From CAKUIA01 sp044433115 (lineage in GTDB: Bacteria > Verrucomicrobiota > Verrucomicrobiia > Opitutales > Intestinicryptomonadaceae): a stretch of DNA of 14,476 nt. Location: contig JAWXTY010000036.1 of the NCBI GenBank assembly GCA_044433115.1, forward strand, positions 1 through 14,476, in the 5' to 3' direction. A model generated the notes under the pieces. It was given only the letters and a program-made list of their open reading frames with translations. It had not been told where the DNA came from and did no database searches. This document shows positions 7,870 through 13,970 of the stretch, in pieces; within the stretch, counting starts at the first letter, position 1; every line of letters starts with the position of its first letter. The position numbers were made by a program, and so were the translations under genes.

Positions 7870-7871
7870 CT

Positions 7872-8645
7872 ATGGAATTTTTAAGCACATTCTGGAGATC
7901 CTTCTGGTCTCCCCTAGCATACAAAAACGCACTCACTTGGAGATGGAAAATCTTTGCCTACTTCCTCCTTCTCGCCCTATTTTCCTCAATAATCCTATCT
8001 GTGGCAATACAACCAAGATACGATAATTTTATCAATAAACAAGCAAAGCTAGCCCTCTCAGACTTCCAAACTATAGAAATTATCGACAATAAAGTCAAAA
8101 CTCAAGACGCCCAAAATTACTCCTACGACTTGCCAGATGGCACAGGCTTACTCTCTGTTAGCGAAACGCAAAACCCATCGCCAAAGGATTATTTAGTCGC
8201 AATCGAAGGCGATAAAGTCATCGTCGCTTCCACAGTCCTCCCCCTCTCAGACTTTGTTCAATCGCTTGGCATAAAGGATAATTTAAGTATAGATAAAGCC
8301 GAAGTTTTCAAACTCCTCGATTCCTTCTCCTCCCTATATTACCTCTTGACCCCTCCAATGCTATTTCTTAGCACCTTAGTATCCAATCTATTCTTTGTAC
8401 TAATCCTTAGCATTGCAGCCTACACTATGCTTATGACTTCCCCACTAAAACTTGGCTATTTCTCTGCCCTAAAAATAGCAGTCCTTGCAATAACTCCTAT
8501 GACCCTCTTCCAATCCATATCCCCATTCTTCACAACCCAAGACTCAGCAGGCTTCCTATATGGCTTAATATCAATAGCCCTAACTTGGTACGTGATAAAA
8601 AAATTAACTGCAAAAGAAAAAGAGATAGAGATAGAAAGAGATTAG
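7872..8645 (+). CDS. DUF1189-like integral membrane protein
   Basis: This is a 257-residue membrane protein of unknown function. A basic/aromatic N-terminus (FWRSFWSPLAYKNALTWRW) leads into a membrane segment at about 27-46, then an extracytoplasmic domain of roughly 110 residues (47-158). Hydrophobic segments follow at about 160-185, 196-215 and 226-243, with a Lys/Glu-rich cytoplasmic tail. This arrangement, including the SFWSPxxY start and the loop between TM1 and TM2, matches what I know of DUF1189 (PF06691) proteins; the assignment comes from layout only. It is the last gene of the maf operon. Codon use is striking: third-position C (ttc, tcc, ctc, atc, gcc) is common, unlike the NNT-rich genes elsewhere in the window. 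No Shine-Dalgarno is obvious in the two-base gap. Confidence 0.65.
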   Translation: MEFLSTFWRSFWSPLAYKNALTWRWKIFAYFLLLALFSSIILSVAIQPRYDNFINKQAKLALSDFQTIEIIDNKVKTQDAQNYSYDLPDGTGLLSVSETQNPSPKDYLVAIEGDKVIVASTVLPLSDFVQSLGIKDNLSIDKAEVFKLLDSFSSLYYLLTPPMLFLSTLVSNLFFVLILSIAAYTMLMTSPLKLGYFSALKIAVLAITPMTLFQSISPFFTTQDSAGFLYGLISIALTWYVIKKLTAKEKEIEIERD

Positions 8646-8647
8646 GC

Positions 8648-8724
8648 AAGGGGCTTTGCCCCTTAGACCCCACTTAAGGACTTAGTTGCCGTCCTTAGGA
8701 AACCTGAAACAAGGCAGTGCCTTG
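8648..8724. repeat. Cluster of three short GC-rich palindromes
   Basis: Three hairpins follow each other directly: 7-bp stem with TTT loop (8648-8654/8658-8664), 7-bp stem with 9-base loop (8675-8681/8691-8697), and 6-bp stem with AGT loop (8710-8715/8719-8724). The last one, CAAGGC...GCCTTGAG, is echoed at 9019-9033 as CAAGGTTGCCTTGAG, which suggests a repeat family. Confidence 0.6.
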
Positions 8725-8802
8725 AGCCATAGTTTTTAGCTGGTTGGCGTGCGAATAATTCGAGGGCTTGCTCTACGGTTTCGGGAGGTTGCCCGCTTTC
8801 CC

Positions 8803-8849
8803 TTGTATTTAATTTAATTGATTGTTAAATCAATGAAAATTAAATACAA
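8803..8849. repeat. 47-nt near-perfect compound hairpin
   Basis: The outer arms are 13 bp and perfect (8803-8815 TTGTATTTAATTT with 8837-8849). The inner arms are 7 bp and perfect (8817-8823 ATTGATT with 8828-8834) around a GTTA loop, with only one and two unpaired bases between the two stems. No target-site duplication is visible on either side. Confidence 0.85.
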
Positions 8850-8860
8850 ATCCTACTCTC

Positions 8861-8884
8861 TCGAAAGAGAAGTATCTCTTTCGA
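8861..8884. repeat. 10-bp perfect palindrome with 4-nt loop
   Basis: TCGAAAGAGA (8861-8870) pairs fully with TCTCTTTCGA (8875-8884) around AGTA. It lies 11 bases after the compound hairpin and is not followed by a T-run, so it is not a standard terminator. Confidence 0.85.
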
Positions 8885-8969
8885 ATTATATACAACTAAT
8901 TTAAGATTTTAGGCTTTGCACTTGAGGGTGCAAAGGGAGTTGTGTTTAGTTAATTTTTAGGGGTAGGGC

Positions 8970-9004
8970 AAAAAAAAGAGCAAACTTGCGTTTGCTCTTT
9001 TTTT
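8970..9004. terminator. Bidirectional terminator between the DUF1189-like and PEGA lipoprotein genes
   Basis: An 8-bp perfect stem GAGCAAAC (8978-8985) and GTTTGCTC (8990-8997) with TTGC loop is flanked by eight A on the left (8970-8977) and seven T on the right (8998-9004). It is suited to stopping both converging transcripts. Confidence 0.93.
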
Positions 9005-9061
9005 GTGATTTCTCGCCCCAAGGTTGCCTTGAGTCGTTGTCATCACTCTGAAACTTAGCTT

Positions 9062-9553
9062 CTAGTCTTCTTGACCGTAAAATTCTTGCATATACTTAAC
9101 TATATACTCGTATTCTGCTTGGCTGATTGCGTCGAACTTTCTTAGTGCGTCAACCTTTACATAGTTTTCTGTATATGTTTCAAATGCTGTCTTACCAGGT
9201 ACTATTGGCAATAACTCAGGCTTCATCTCTACCACTACATTAGCTGGGCTTAATGTCTTTGGATAGTCGCCTACCAATGTTCCTAATTGCTCAACTGGAA
9301 CTGCTGGAGTTGGGCTTAGTGTATAGATTTCTGCTTTGAAACCTTCCTTTATAAATTTAACTTCATGTGAAGAATTTACACAAAGAGATGCCACGCATGG
9401 TGTTTCTCCGACAAATTCGCCGTCTACATACACTTGAGCTCCATCAAGCATAGAGTTGAAACTTACCTTTTCTTTACCAGCTTCGTTTGTAGAATTACAA
9501 GCTGTAAATGCGAATAAAGAAACCAAAAGGGATAATATGTATAATTTTTTCAT
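9062..9553 (-). CDS. PEGA-domain lipoprotein
   Basis: This is a 163-residue predicted lipoprotein with a clear signal (MKK, hydrophobic core, FTAC with lipidated Cys19). Residues about 30-75 form a PEGA-type domain: VYVDGEFVGETPC is followed by a strand, HEVKFIKEGF, the usual PEGA 'sugar-coated' pattern of YxDGxxxGxTP and KxGY/F. Inside it, Cys53 and Cys58 could form a disulfide in the periplasm. The last 30 residues (KVDALRKFDAISQAEYEYIVKYMQEFYG) look like a short helical hairpin resembling a SHOCT domain, which is inference. Function is unknown; PEGA proteins are usually surface or envelope proteins. The upstream gap to apbE (9554-9726) is AT-rich, with no promoter I can place confidently. 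Confidence 0.8.
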   Translation of the reverse strand: MKKLYILSLLVSLFAFTACNSTNEAGKEKVSFNSMLDGAQVYVDGEFVGETPCVASLCVNSSHEVKFIKEGFKAEIYTLSPTPAVPVEQLGTLVGDYPKTLSPANVVVEMKPELLPIVPGKTAFETYTENYVKVDALRKFDAISQAEYEYIVKYMQEFYGQED

Positions 9554-9726
9554 AAAGTAATTTGTATATTTAAATCTGCGATAAATCTTACTAAAAACTA
9601 GTTTGAACGAAGCCTAAACTTCTTTTCCAGACAAGTTTTTTGTGTAATACAATAATTTCAGCACAAAAATTCAACTTTGTAAAGATAAATTTGAGAAAAA
9701 AATAAACTTTTTGCTTTAGGCGACTT

Positions 9727-10551
9727 CTAATACTTATAATATTCTACTGAAAGTGTCTGGCAAATCTCTTTTATATCATCTTCAGAGAGAATTAAAAAGG
9801 CAGTCGAAAGAGCATCAGCGTAAGCAGCCGAACCCTTTAAGTGGGCGTAATAACAAGCATTATCCCCCTTAGGCGTGTTTAAGGACATAGGGTCTATTAT
9901 ATGTGTAGCTTGGGCAAGCAGGCTTGAAGAGGCTAGGGCATAAGAGTCTTTTAATCTAAAGCCAGTGTCCTTTCCATTAAAAGTTATTTCCCAATCTTCG
10001 CCATTTTCGTTTTTGCCTATAGCAAATATAGTGCTTGAGCCAAAATTTATTAGAGCATTATCTATGCCCCACACGTCTTTAAATAATTCAGCTATCTTAT
10101 CTACAGCATATCCCTTGCCAAGAGAGCCAAAGTCTAAAGAACCTTCGGAAAGTTTTTCGACTTCATAATTTGTTGCATCTATACCCAAGTTTAGCCTAGT
10201 AGGATTTTCGACCTTAGTTTGTCCTTTAGAATTAGTGAAGAATTGTCCCATACAAACATCTACAGCCCCCAAAGTATCCTGATATACCTTTGCAGCGATT
10301 TCGAGACATTCGAGGGTGTAGTCTAATATTTTAAATCTATCTCCGATTTTGCCAGAGTTTATGAGACCTACATCAGAAGTTTCTATATACATACTTAAGA
10401 CATTTTCGATACGTTCTACCAAGTTGAAGGCATCATTAGCTGCACTTTTTGCATAATTAAAAGTTTTGCCTACGATATTTATTTCGAGCCTAGTATTCAT
10501 AAATTCACGTTCGAATTGCATTTTTTTAGCTGTATTGTCTGTATCTTCCAT
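9727..10551 (-). CDS. apbE: ApbE-family FAD:protein FMN transferase, without signal peptide
   Basis: ApbE/Ftp enzymes split FAD and attach FMN to Thr residues of flavoproteins such as NqrB/C or RnfG. This 274-residue protein keeps the family landmarks in order: LSMYIETSDVGLIN (52-65), VDVCMGQFF (98-105), DFGSLGKGYAVD (140-151, family DxGxxxKGxxxD), a NFG (169-171) where NxGG is usual, HIIDP (217-221) and ADALSTA (245-251), where the Asp and Thr normally bind the metal and FAD. It lacks a signal peptide or lipobox, so it is predicted to stay in the cytoplasm, unlike classical ApbE. The TSG before HIIDP in most family members appears as ASSS. The ATG at 10551 is the first one after an upstream in-frame stop. 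No flavoprotein partner lies nearby. Confidence 0.85.
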   Translation of the reverse strand: MEDTDNTAKKMQFEREFMNTRLEINIVGKTFNYAKSAANDAFNLVERIENVLSMYIETSDVGLINSGKIGDRFKILDYTLECLEIAAKVYQDTLGAVDVCMGQFFTNSKGQTKVENPTRLNLGIDATNYEVEKLSEGSLDFGSLGKGYAVDKIAELFKDVWGIDNALINFGSSTIFAIGKNENGEDWEITFNGKDTGFRLKDSYALASSSLLAQATHIIDPMSLNTPKGDNACYYAHLKGSAAYADALSTAFLILSEDDIKEICQTLSVEYYKY

Positions 10552-10652
10552 AATCTGTTTATATAAATCTTCCTTTATGAAAGCTCAAATAGTCGATTTT
10601 TACAAGCAAATACGAGAAATTAAAAATAATTTAAAAAATAAAAACTTTTTTA

Positions 10653-10681
10653 TTGACAAAATAAGAAAATTAATAGATAGT
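10653..10681 (+). promoter_or_regulatory. Predicted sigma70 promoter of tRNA-Phe
   Basis: A perfect -35 TTGACA (10653-10658), a 17-base spacer and a -10-like GATAGT (10676-10681) predict a start near 10688, about 13 bases before the tRNA. Placement of the -10 is less certain than the -35. Confidence 0.6.
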
Positions 10682-10700
10682 TGAGTCTTTATTAATTAAT

Positions 10701-10776
10701 GGCCGGGTAGCTCAGTCGGTAGAGCGGAGGATTGAAAATCCTTGTGTCGGCGGTTCGAACCCGCCCTTGGCCACCA
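10701..10776 (+). tRNA. tRNA-Phe (anticodon GAA)
   Basis: This is a full 76-base cloverleaf with encoded CCA. The acceptor stem GGCCGGG pairs with CTTGGCC (two G-U pairs), followed by A and CCA. The D-arm is GCTC/GAGC with AGTCGGTA loop. The anticodon arm is GAGGA/TCCTT with loop TTGAAAA, giving anticodon GAA at 10734-10736. The T-arm is GGCGG/CCGCC with loop TTCGAAC. A single-gene unit is suggested by its own promoter and terminator. Confidence 0.97.
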
Positions 10777-10788
10777 TTATAAAAAATT

Positions 10789-10820
10789 AAAGAAGTAGTC
10801 TCACGCTACTTCTTTTTTTT
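10789..10820 (+). terminator. Rho-independent terminator of tRNA-Phe
   Basis: An 8-bp stem AGAAGTAG (10791-10798) and CTACTTCT (10806-10813), extended by A-T pairs, with a 7-base loop, is followed by a T-run to 10820. It lies about 13 bases after the tRNA. Confidence 0.92.
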
Positions 10821-10874
10821 GCCTACATAAAAGACTTAAATCAATACTTAGTTTAAGTAATAAGAAAAAAATAT

Positions 10875-10904
10875 TTGACACTTTTGTAATATACACAGTA
10901 TGCT
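10875..10904 (+). promoter_or_regulatory. Predicted sigma70 promoter of the glycan cassette
   Basis: A perfect -35 TTGACA (10875-10880), an 18-base spacer and a -10-like TATGCT (10899-10904) predict a transcript start near 10911. This falls downstream of a possible TTG start at 10904 and upstream of the ATG at 10937, favouring the ATG. Confidence 0.55.
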
Positions 10905-10936
10905 TGGAACTTATAAATATAGAACTTAAAGATTTT

Positions 10937-11941
10937 ATGAATTTAGAAAGAAATATTCCAGATAAGATATTCTCTGATGTTACAATAGTAGTTCAAGGAC
11001 CAATATCAAAACTTACAGAGAAATCTTTGTTGTCTGTCCGTAAATATTTGCCTAAATCGCATATTATTTTGTCTACGTGGAAGGGATCAGATTGCTCTGG
11101 CTTGGATTATGATGAGCTTGTTTTGAGCGATGATCCTCAAGTTAATACTTCATATCCGACTAATTTAAATAGAATGATTGTTTCTGCTTTTGCAGGGTTG
11201 AAAGAAGTAAAGACTAAGTATGTATTGAGAATGCGTACAGATTTTATATTAACTGGTATAAATTTTATAAATTTATTTTTCTTAAAACAACCTGAAGCAA
11301 AGGAGTATAAGTTTTTTGAAAAGCGAGTAGTATCTTATGTGTGGAAATCTAAAAAGGGTAGATTGTTTCAATGTGGAGACTTCTTTTTCTTTGGTTTGAC
11401 AAAAGATGTGATTAAGTTGTTTGATATTCCTTTGTGCAAAAAAGAAGAATTTTTCTGGCTAAATAATAATAAAGCTAATAACCCAAGTCTAAAAAAAGGA
11501 AATCCAAACAGATACCACGCCGAGCAATATCTTTGGTTGAATATGATGAAAAGTGCAGGCTTTGATGTTGAATTGCAAGATTATATTCATTATAGCAAAG
11601 AGCTTAAAGAGCTTTCGGAGCGAGTTTTTGTAAATAACCTTATTTTTACTTCTTTTCTTGATTTTTCAATTTTCACAGGAAAGAGTAATTTATTGAAGTT
11701 TAACTATCCTATACAGACTAGGAGATATTCTTTTTTTGATTGGAATGATTTGTGTAAGAAATATTTCAACTTTAATTCAGAATATAAGCCTAAAAATCCA
11801 AATGCTATATTGAGGTTTTTATTCAAGAGTACTGTTTTATTTAGTGGATTTATTTCGATTTTTATGCCAAATCAAAAACTTCGCAGAAAAGTACGTTTTT
11901 TGGGTAATTATATAGCTTTAAAGGTTTTTTTAACTAAGTAA
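10937..11941 (+). CDS. WavE-like glycosyltransferase (surface polysaccharide/LPS)
   Basis: This is a 334-residue protein from ATG 10937. Its N-terminus matches the WavE lipopolysaccharide family (PF07507) as I remember it: VTIVVQGPI (QGPI at 20-23), IILSTWKG (STW at 46-48), LSDDP (65-67), an Asn/Arg-rich NLNRMIVSAFAGL, and YVLRMRTDF (RTDF at 100-103), the likely metal/nucleotide-sugar acidic site of a GT-A-like fold. WavE is needed for Vibrio cholerae LPS core synthesis. It probably acts on the cytoplasmic face; a hydrophobic stretch near the C-terminus (FKSTVLFSGFISIFM) may contact the membrane. A TTG at 10904 would add 11 residues but overlaps the predicted -10. It is two bases upstream of the kinase-like gene, with AT-rich, NNT-biased codons. 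Confidence 0.78.
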   Translation: MNLERNIPDKIFSDVTIVVQGPISKLTEKSLLSVRKYLPKSHIILSTWKGSDCSGLDYDELVLSDDPQVNTSYPTNLNRMIVSAFAGLKEVKTKYVLRMRTDFILTGINFINLFFLKQPEAKEYKFFEKRVVSYVWKSKKGRLFQCGDFFFFGLTKDVIKLFDIPLCKKEEFFWLNNNKANNPSLKKGNPNRYHAEQYLWLNMMKSAGFDVELQDYIHYSKELKELSERVFVNNLIFTSFLDFSIFTGKSNLLKFNYPIQTRRYSFFDWNDLCKKYFNFNSEYKPKNPNAILRFLFKSTVLFSGFISIFMPNQKLRRKVRFLGNYIALKVFLTK

Positions 11942-11943
11942 TT

Positions 11944-12795
11944 ATGGCTTTGCAATTTATAAAAAATCTATCTGGTCATTCAGGCTGTGGAATAAAACTT
12001 TATAAGCAAGATGACACCTTTATTGTTCGCAAGGATGCAGGTGATAAGGCATATAATCGTAGATTGAAAAAACAATATTTCAAGCAAAATAGTTTTAGCT
12101 GTCTTAGTATAAAAACGCCTAAATTGTTGAACTCTGGATATATTGATGATGTTTTTTATTTTGATATGGATTTTGTTCAAGCAAGAACGCTTTCGTCTAT
12201 ATTTCAAACTATAAAAATTAATGATATTGATACGTATATTAGACTTTTATTTGAAAATCTTGATGTGAAAATTCCAGCTTACACTGAGAATGCGAAAGCG
12301 ATTTTTCAGACTAAAATAGAAGAATTAGACGTGCAGATAAAGGATAAGTCGCCTTTGGTTGAAAATGCTTTTTCTTCGTTGAAATCTTTTGATTTTTCGA
12401 GGATTACCCCTAGTAATTGTCATGGGGATTTAACTTTAGAAAATATACTTTTGTCTGCTTCAAAAGAAATATATTTGATTGATTTCTTAGACTCTTTTTA
12501 CGACTCTTGGCTGATAGATGTAGCAAAGTTGTTGCAGGATTTAGAGTTGGCTTGGTCGTATAGATATATAGAAAAAGATTTTAATTTAAATTTGCGTTTA
12601 AGTACTGCAAAAGGGGTTTTGTTGGCAAAAATAATGTCATTGCCTTGTGGAATAGAGCATCTTAAAAGTGTGTATATGTTATTATTGCTAAATGTTGTGC
12701 GTATAATACCTTATGCAAAAGATGATGTTACAAAGAATTTTATAGAAGAATCTATAGCAAAAATATTAACAATAAACAAAGAATTTTACTTATAA
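11944..12795 (+). CDS. APH/choline-kinase-like phosphotransferase
   Basis: This 283-residue cytoplasmic enzyme has the aminoglycoside-phosphotransferase/choline-kinase fold, which moves the ATP gamma-phosphate to a small-molecule hydroxyl. The catalytic loop is CHGDLTLENIL (159-169), with catalytic Asp162 and Asn167. The metal-binding Asp180 is in LIDF (178-181). The N-lobe has no clear P-loop, although IVRKDA (27-32) could hold the ATP-binding Lys30. By position between a glycosyltransferase and a nucleotidyltransferase-phosphatase, it more likely phosphorylates a sugar, choline-like or polyol precursor of a surface glycan than an antibiotic. LicA of the phosphocholine pathway is a known precedent for such a kinase next to a nucleotidyltransferase. 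The stop overlaps the next ATG by one base (TAATG). Confidence 0.8.
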   Translation: MALQFIKNLSGHSGCGIKLYKQDDTFIVRKDAGDKAYNRRLKKQYFKQNSFSCLSIKTPKLLNSGYIDDVFYFDMDFVQARTLSSIFQTIKINDIDTYIRLLFENLDVKIPAYTENAKAIFQTKIEELDVQIKDKSPLVENAFSSLKSFDFSRITPSNCHGDLTLENILLSASKEIYLIDFLDSFYDSWLIDVAKLLQDLELAWSYRYIEKDFNLNLRLSTAKGVLLAKIMSLPCGIEHLKSVYMLLLLNVVRIIPYAKDDVTKNFIEESIAKILTINKEFYL

Positions 12796-13856
12796 TGAAT
12801 ACTTTAATTATACCTTGTGCAGGAAAGTCTAGCAGATTTCCTAATATGAAACCAAAATATATGCTTACTCACCCAGATGGCTCTTTGATGGTCGAAAAAG
12901 CATTATCTTCTTTAAATACTGAAATTTTCGATAGAATTATAATTACTATCGTTAAGCCTCACGATGAAAAATATGAGGCAAAATTAATAATGGAGCAGGT
13001 CTTTAAGGATAATACTAAGGTTGAAATATGCTTGTTAGACGACTTTACTTCTTCTGCAAGTGAAACTATATTTTTGACTTTAGAAAAGATGAATGTAGAA
13101 GGAGCTTTTGTGATAAAAGATTCTGACAATGCAGTTTTTGTTGATTTGCCAGCTAATATATCAAATATGGTAGTTGGTTATGATTTACATATACATAAAG
13201 ATGTGTCTAATGTTGTAGGCAAGAGTTTTTTAGTTATAAACGAGCAAAATATAATCCAAGAGATTATAGAAAAGAAGATAGTTTCTAATATAATATGTCT
13301 TGGTGTTTATTGTTTTGAAAGTGCGAATGATTTTAAAGAAGCTTATAAAGAACTTTTGGAATGTGCAATTTCAGGAGAGATGTTTGTTAGTCATTTAATA
13401 TCACATATGTTATCTAAAAATAAATATATTTTCGAGGCAGTTTTTGCTTATGATTATAGTGATTGGGGTACATTAAATGAGTGGCAACAAGTGCAGAAAC
13501 GATCTAGGACATACTTTGTAGATGTCGATGGTGTTTTGATGAAAAATAGGGGCAAGTATGGCTCTGTAAATTGGTATAATAATAAAGATGTTTTAGAAGA
13601 AAATATGAAAGTTATAAAAAAGCTTCAAGATGATGGGGCTCAAATAGTTATAACTACAGCGAGAACAGAAGAATTTCGTTTAGATTTAGAGGCTATTTTA
13701 GAAGAAAATCAAATAAAACCTTATGCTATTTTAATGGGTATGAATCACGCTACAAGGGTGGTTATAAATGATTTTGCACCAACAAATCCATATCCATCTT
13801 GCCTTGCAGTAACCTTGCCAAGGAATAGCAATTTAAATGATTATTTTGCTTCTTAA
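12795..13856 (+). CDS. Bifunctional nucleotidyltransferase-HAD phosphatase fusion
   Basis: This 353-residue protein appears to join two enzymes. Residues about 1-235 look like a sugar-phosphate nucleotidyltransferase: LIIPCAGKSSRF (4-15, the GxGxR-type signature with a Cys-Ala before it), KPKYML (19-24), KDSDN (108-112, the likely metal-binding Asp) and WGTLNEW (224-230). Residues about 238-353 look like a HAD hydrolase: FVDVDGVLM (241-249, nucleophile Asp243 and acid Asp245), ITTAR (286-290, motif II Thr) and VVINDF (322-327, motif IV Asp326). The family and substrate are not identified. With the upstream kinase it could complete a kinase-phosphatase-nucleotidyltransferase route to an activated nucleotide precursor. 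It overlaps the kinase stop by one base and ends the cassette; a weak hairpin with a T-run follows at 13910-13931. Confidence 0.8.
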   Translation: MNTLIIPCAGKSSRFPNMKPKYMLTHPDGSLMVEKALSSLNTEIFDRIIITIVKPHDEKYEAKLIMEQVFKDNTKVEICLLDDFTSSASETIFLTLEKMNVEGAFVIKDSDNAVFVDLPANISNMVVGYDLHIHKDVSNVVGKSFLVINEQNIIQEIIEKKIVSNIICLGVYCFESANDFKEAYKELLECAISGEMFVSHLISHMLSKNKYIFEAVFAYDYSDWGTLNEWQQVQKRSRTYFVDVDGVLMKNRGKYGSVNWYNNKDVLEENMKVIKKLQDDGAQIVITTARTEEFRLDLEAILEENQIKPYAILMGMNHATRVVINDFAPTNPYPSCLAVTLPRNSNLNDYFAS

Positions 13857-13909
13857 GGCTTGTAAATTTCTAAAAATAGGATAGCTAATTCTCTTAAACG
13901 CCTTTAATT

Positions 13910-13931
13910 GTTAGGGATTGCTAACTTTTTT
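13910..13931 (+). terminator. Weak hairpin with T-run: terminator or feo operator
   Basis: GTTAG (13910-13914) and CTAAC (13921-13925) with loop GGATTG are followed by six T (13926-13931). The stem is only 5 bp, so termination after the cassette would be weak. Because it ends just upstream of the predicted feo -35 (13933), it could instead be a regulator site; it does not match a standard Fur box. Confidence 0.4.
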
Positions 13932-13932
13932 G

Positions 13933-13964
13933 TTGACAGGGCTTGTGCTTTGGCTTGTTATAAG
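13933..13964 (+). promoter_or_regulatory. Predicted feo promoter, TTGACA plus extended -10
   Basis: TTGACA (13933-13938) is followed either by TGTTAT after 17 bases (13956-13961) or by the extended -10 TGT-TATAAG (13956-13964), the latter with a 20-base spacer. Both predict a transcript start within a few bases of the ATG at 13971, so the mRNA may be leaderless or nearly so. Confidence 0.5.
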
Positions 13965-13970
13965 TGTTTT

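Larger units (their letters stand above)
8646..9061. other. Hairpin-dense intergenic region, no gene
   Basis: This 416-base gap between converging genes has no credible coding frame but holds a series of inverted repeats. They are AAGGGGC/GCCCCTT at 8648-8664, TAAGGAC/GTCCTTA at 8675-8697, CAAGGC/GCCTTG at 8710-8724, a long compound hairpin at 8803-8849, a 10-bp stem at 8861-8884, CTTTGCAC/GTGCAAAG at 8914-8935, a terminator at 8970-9004 and CAAGG/CCTTG at 9019-9031. The first part is clearly more GC-rich than its surroundings. The GGGGCTTTGCCCC type of hairpin followed by a C-run resembles dispersed intergenic repeats seen in many bacterial genomes. Candidate explanations are a mosaic of REP-like palindromes, a decayed mobile element, or a structured 3' UTR or small RNA. 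Confidence 0.7.

Noticed and set aside
8818..8833. FNR-like site TTGAT...ATCAA in the compound hairpin
   Set aside because: The half-sites are separated by six bases instead of four, lie within a longer palindrome, and are between converging genes, far from any start.
9640..9668. TTTTTGTG...CACAAAAA inverted repeat downstream of apbE
   Set aside because: The stem is almost all A/T with a 17-base loop, so it is weak as a terminator on either strand.
10577..10684. Short plus-strand frame of 35 residues between apbE and tRNA-Phe
   Set aside because: No ribosome-binding site, Lys/Asn/Ile composition expected from random AT-rich DNA, and it covers the tRNA promoter.
10900..10929. ATG at 10900 opening a 9-codon frame upstream of the WavE-like gene
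   Set aside because: It overlaps the predicted -10 and has no Shine-Dalgarno or leader-peptide character.
13908..13970. TTG start giving a 71-residue Cys-rich protein
   Set aside because: It would begin inside the hairpin and upstream of the predicted promoter. The ATG at 13971 gives the typical 50-residue single-helix protein.
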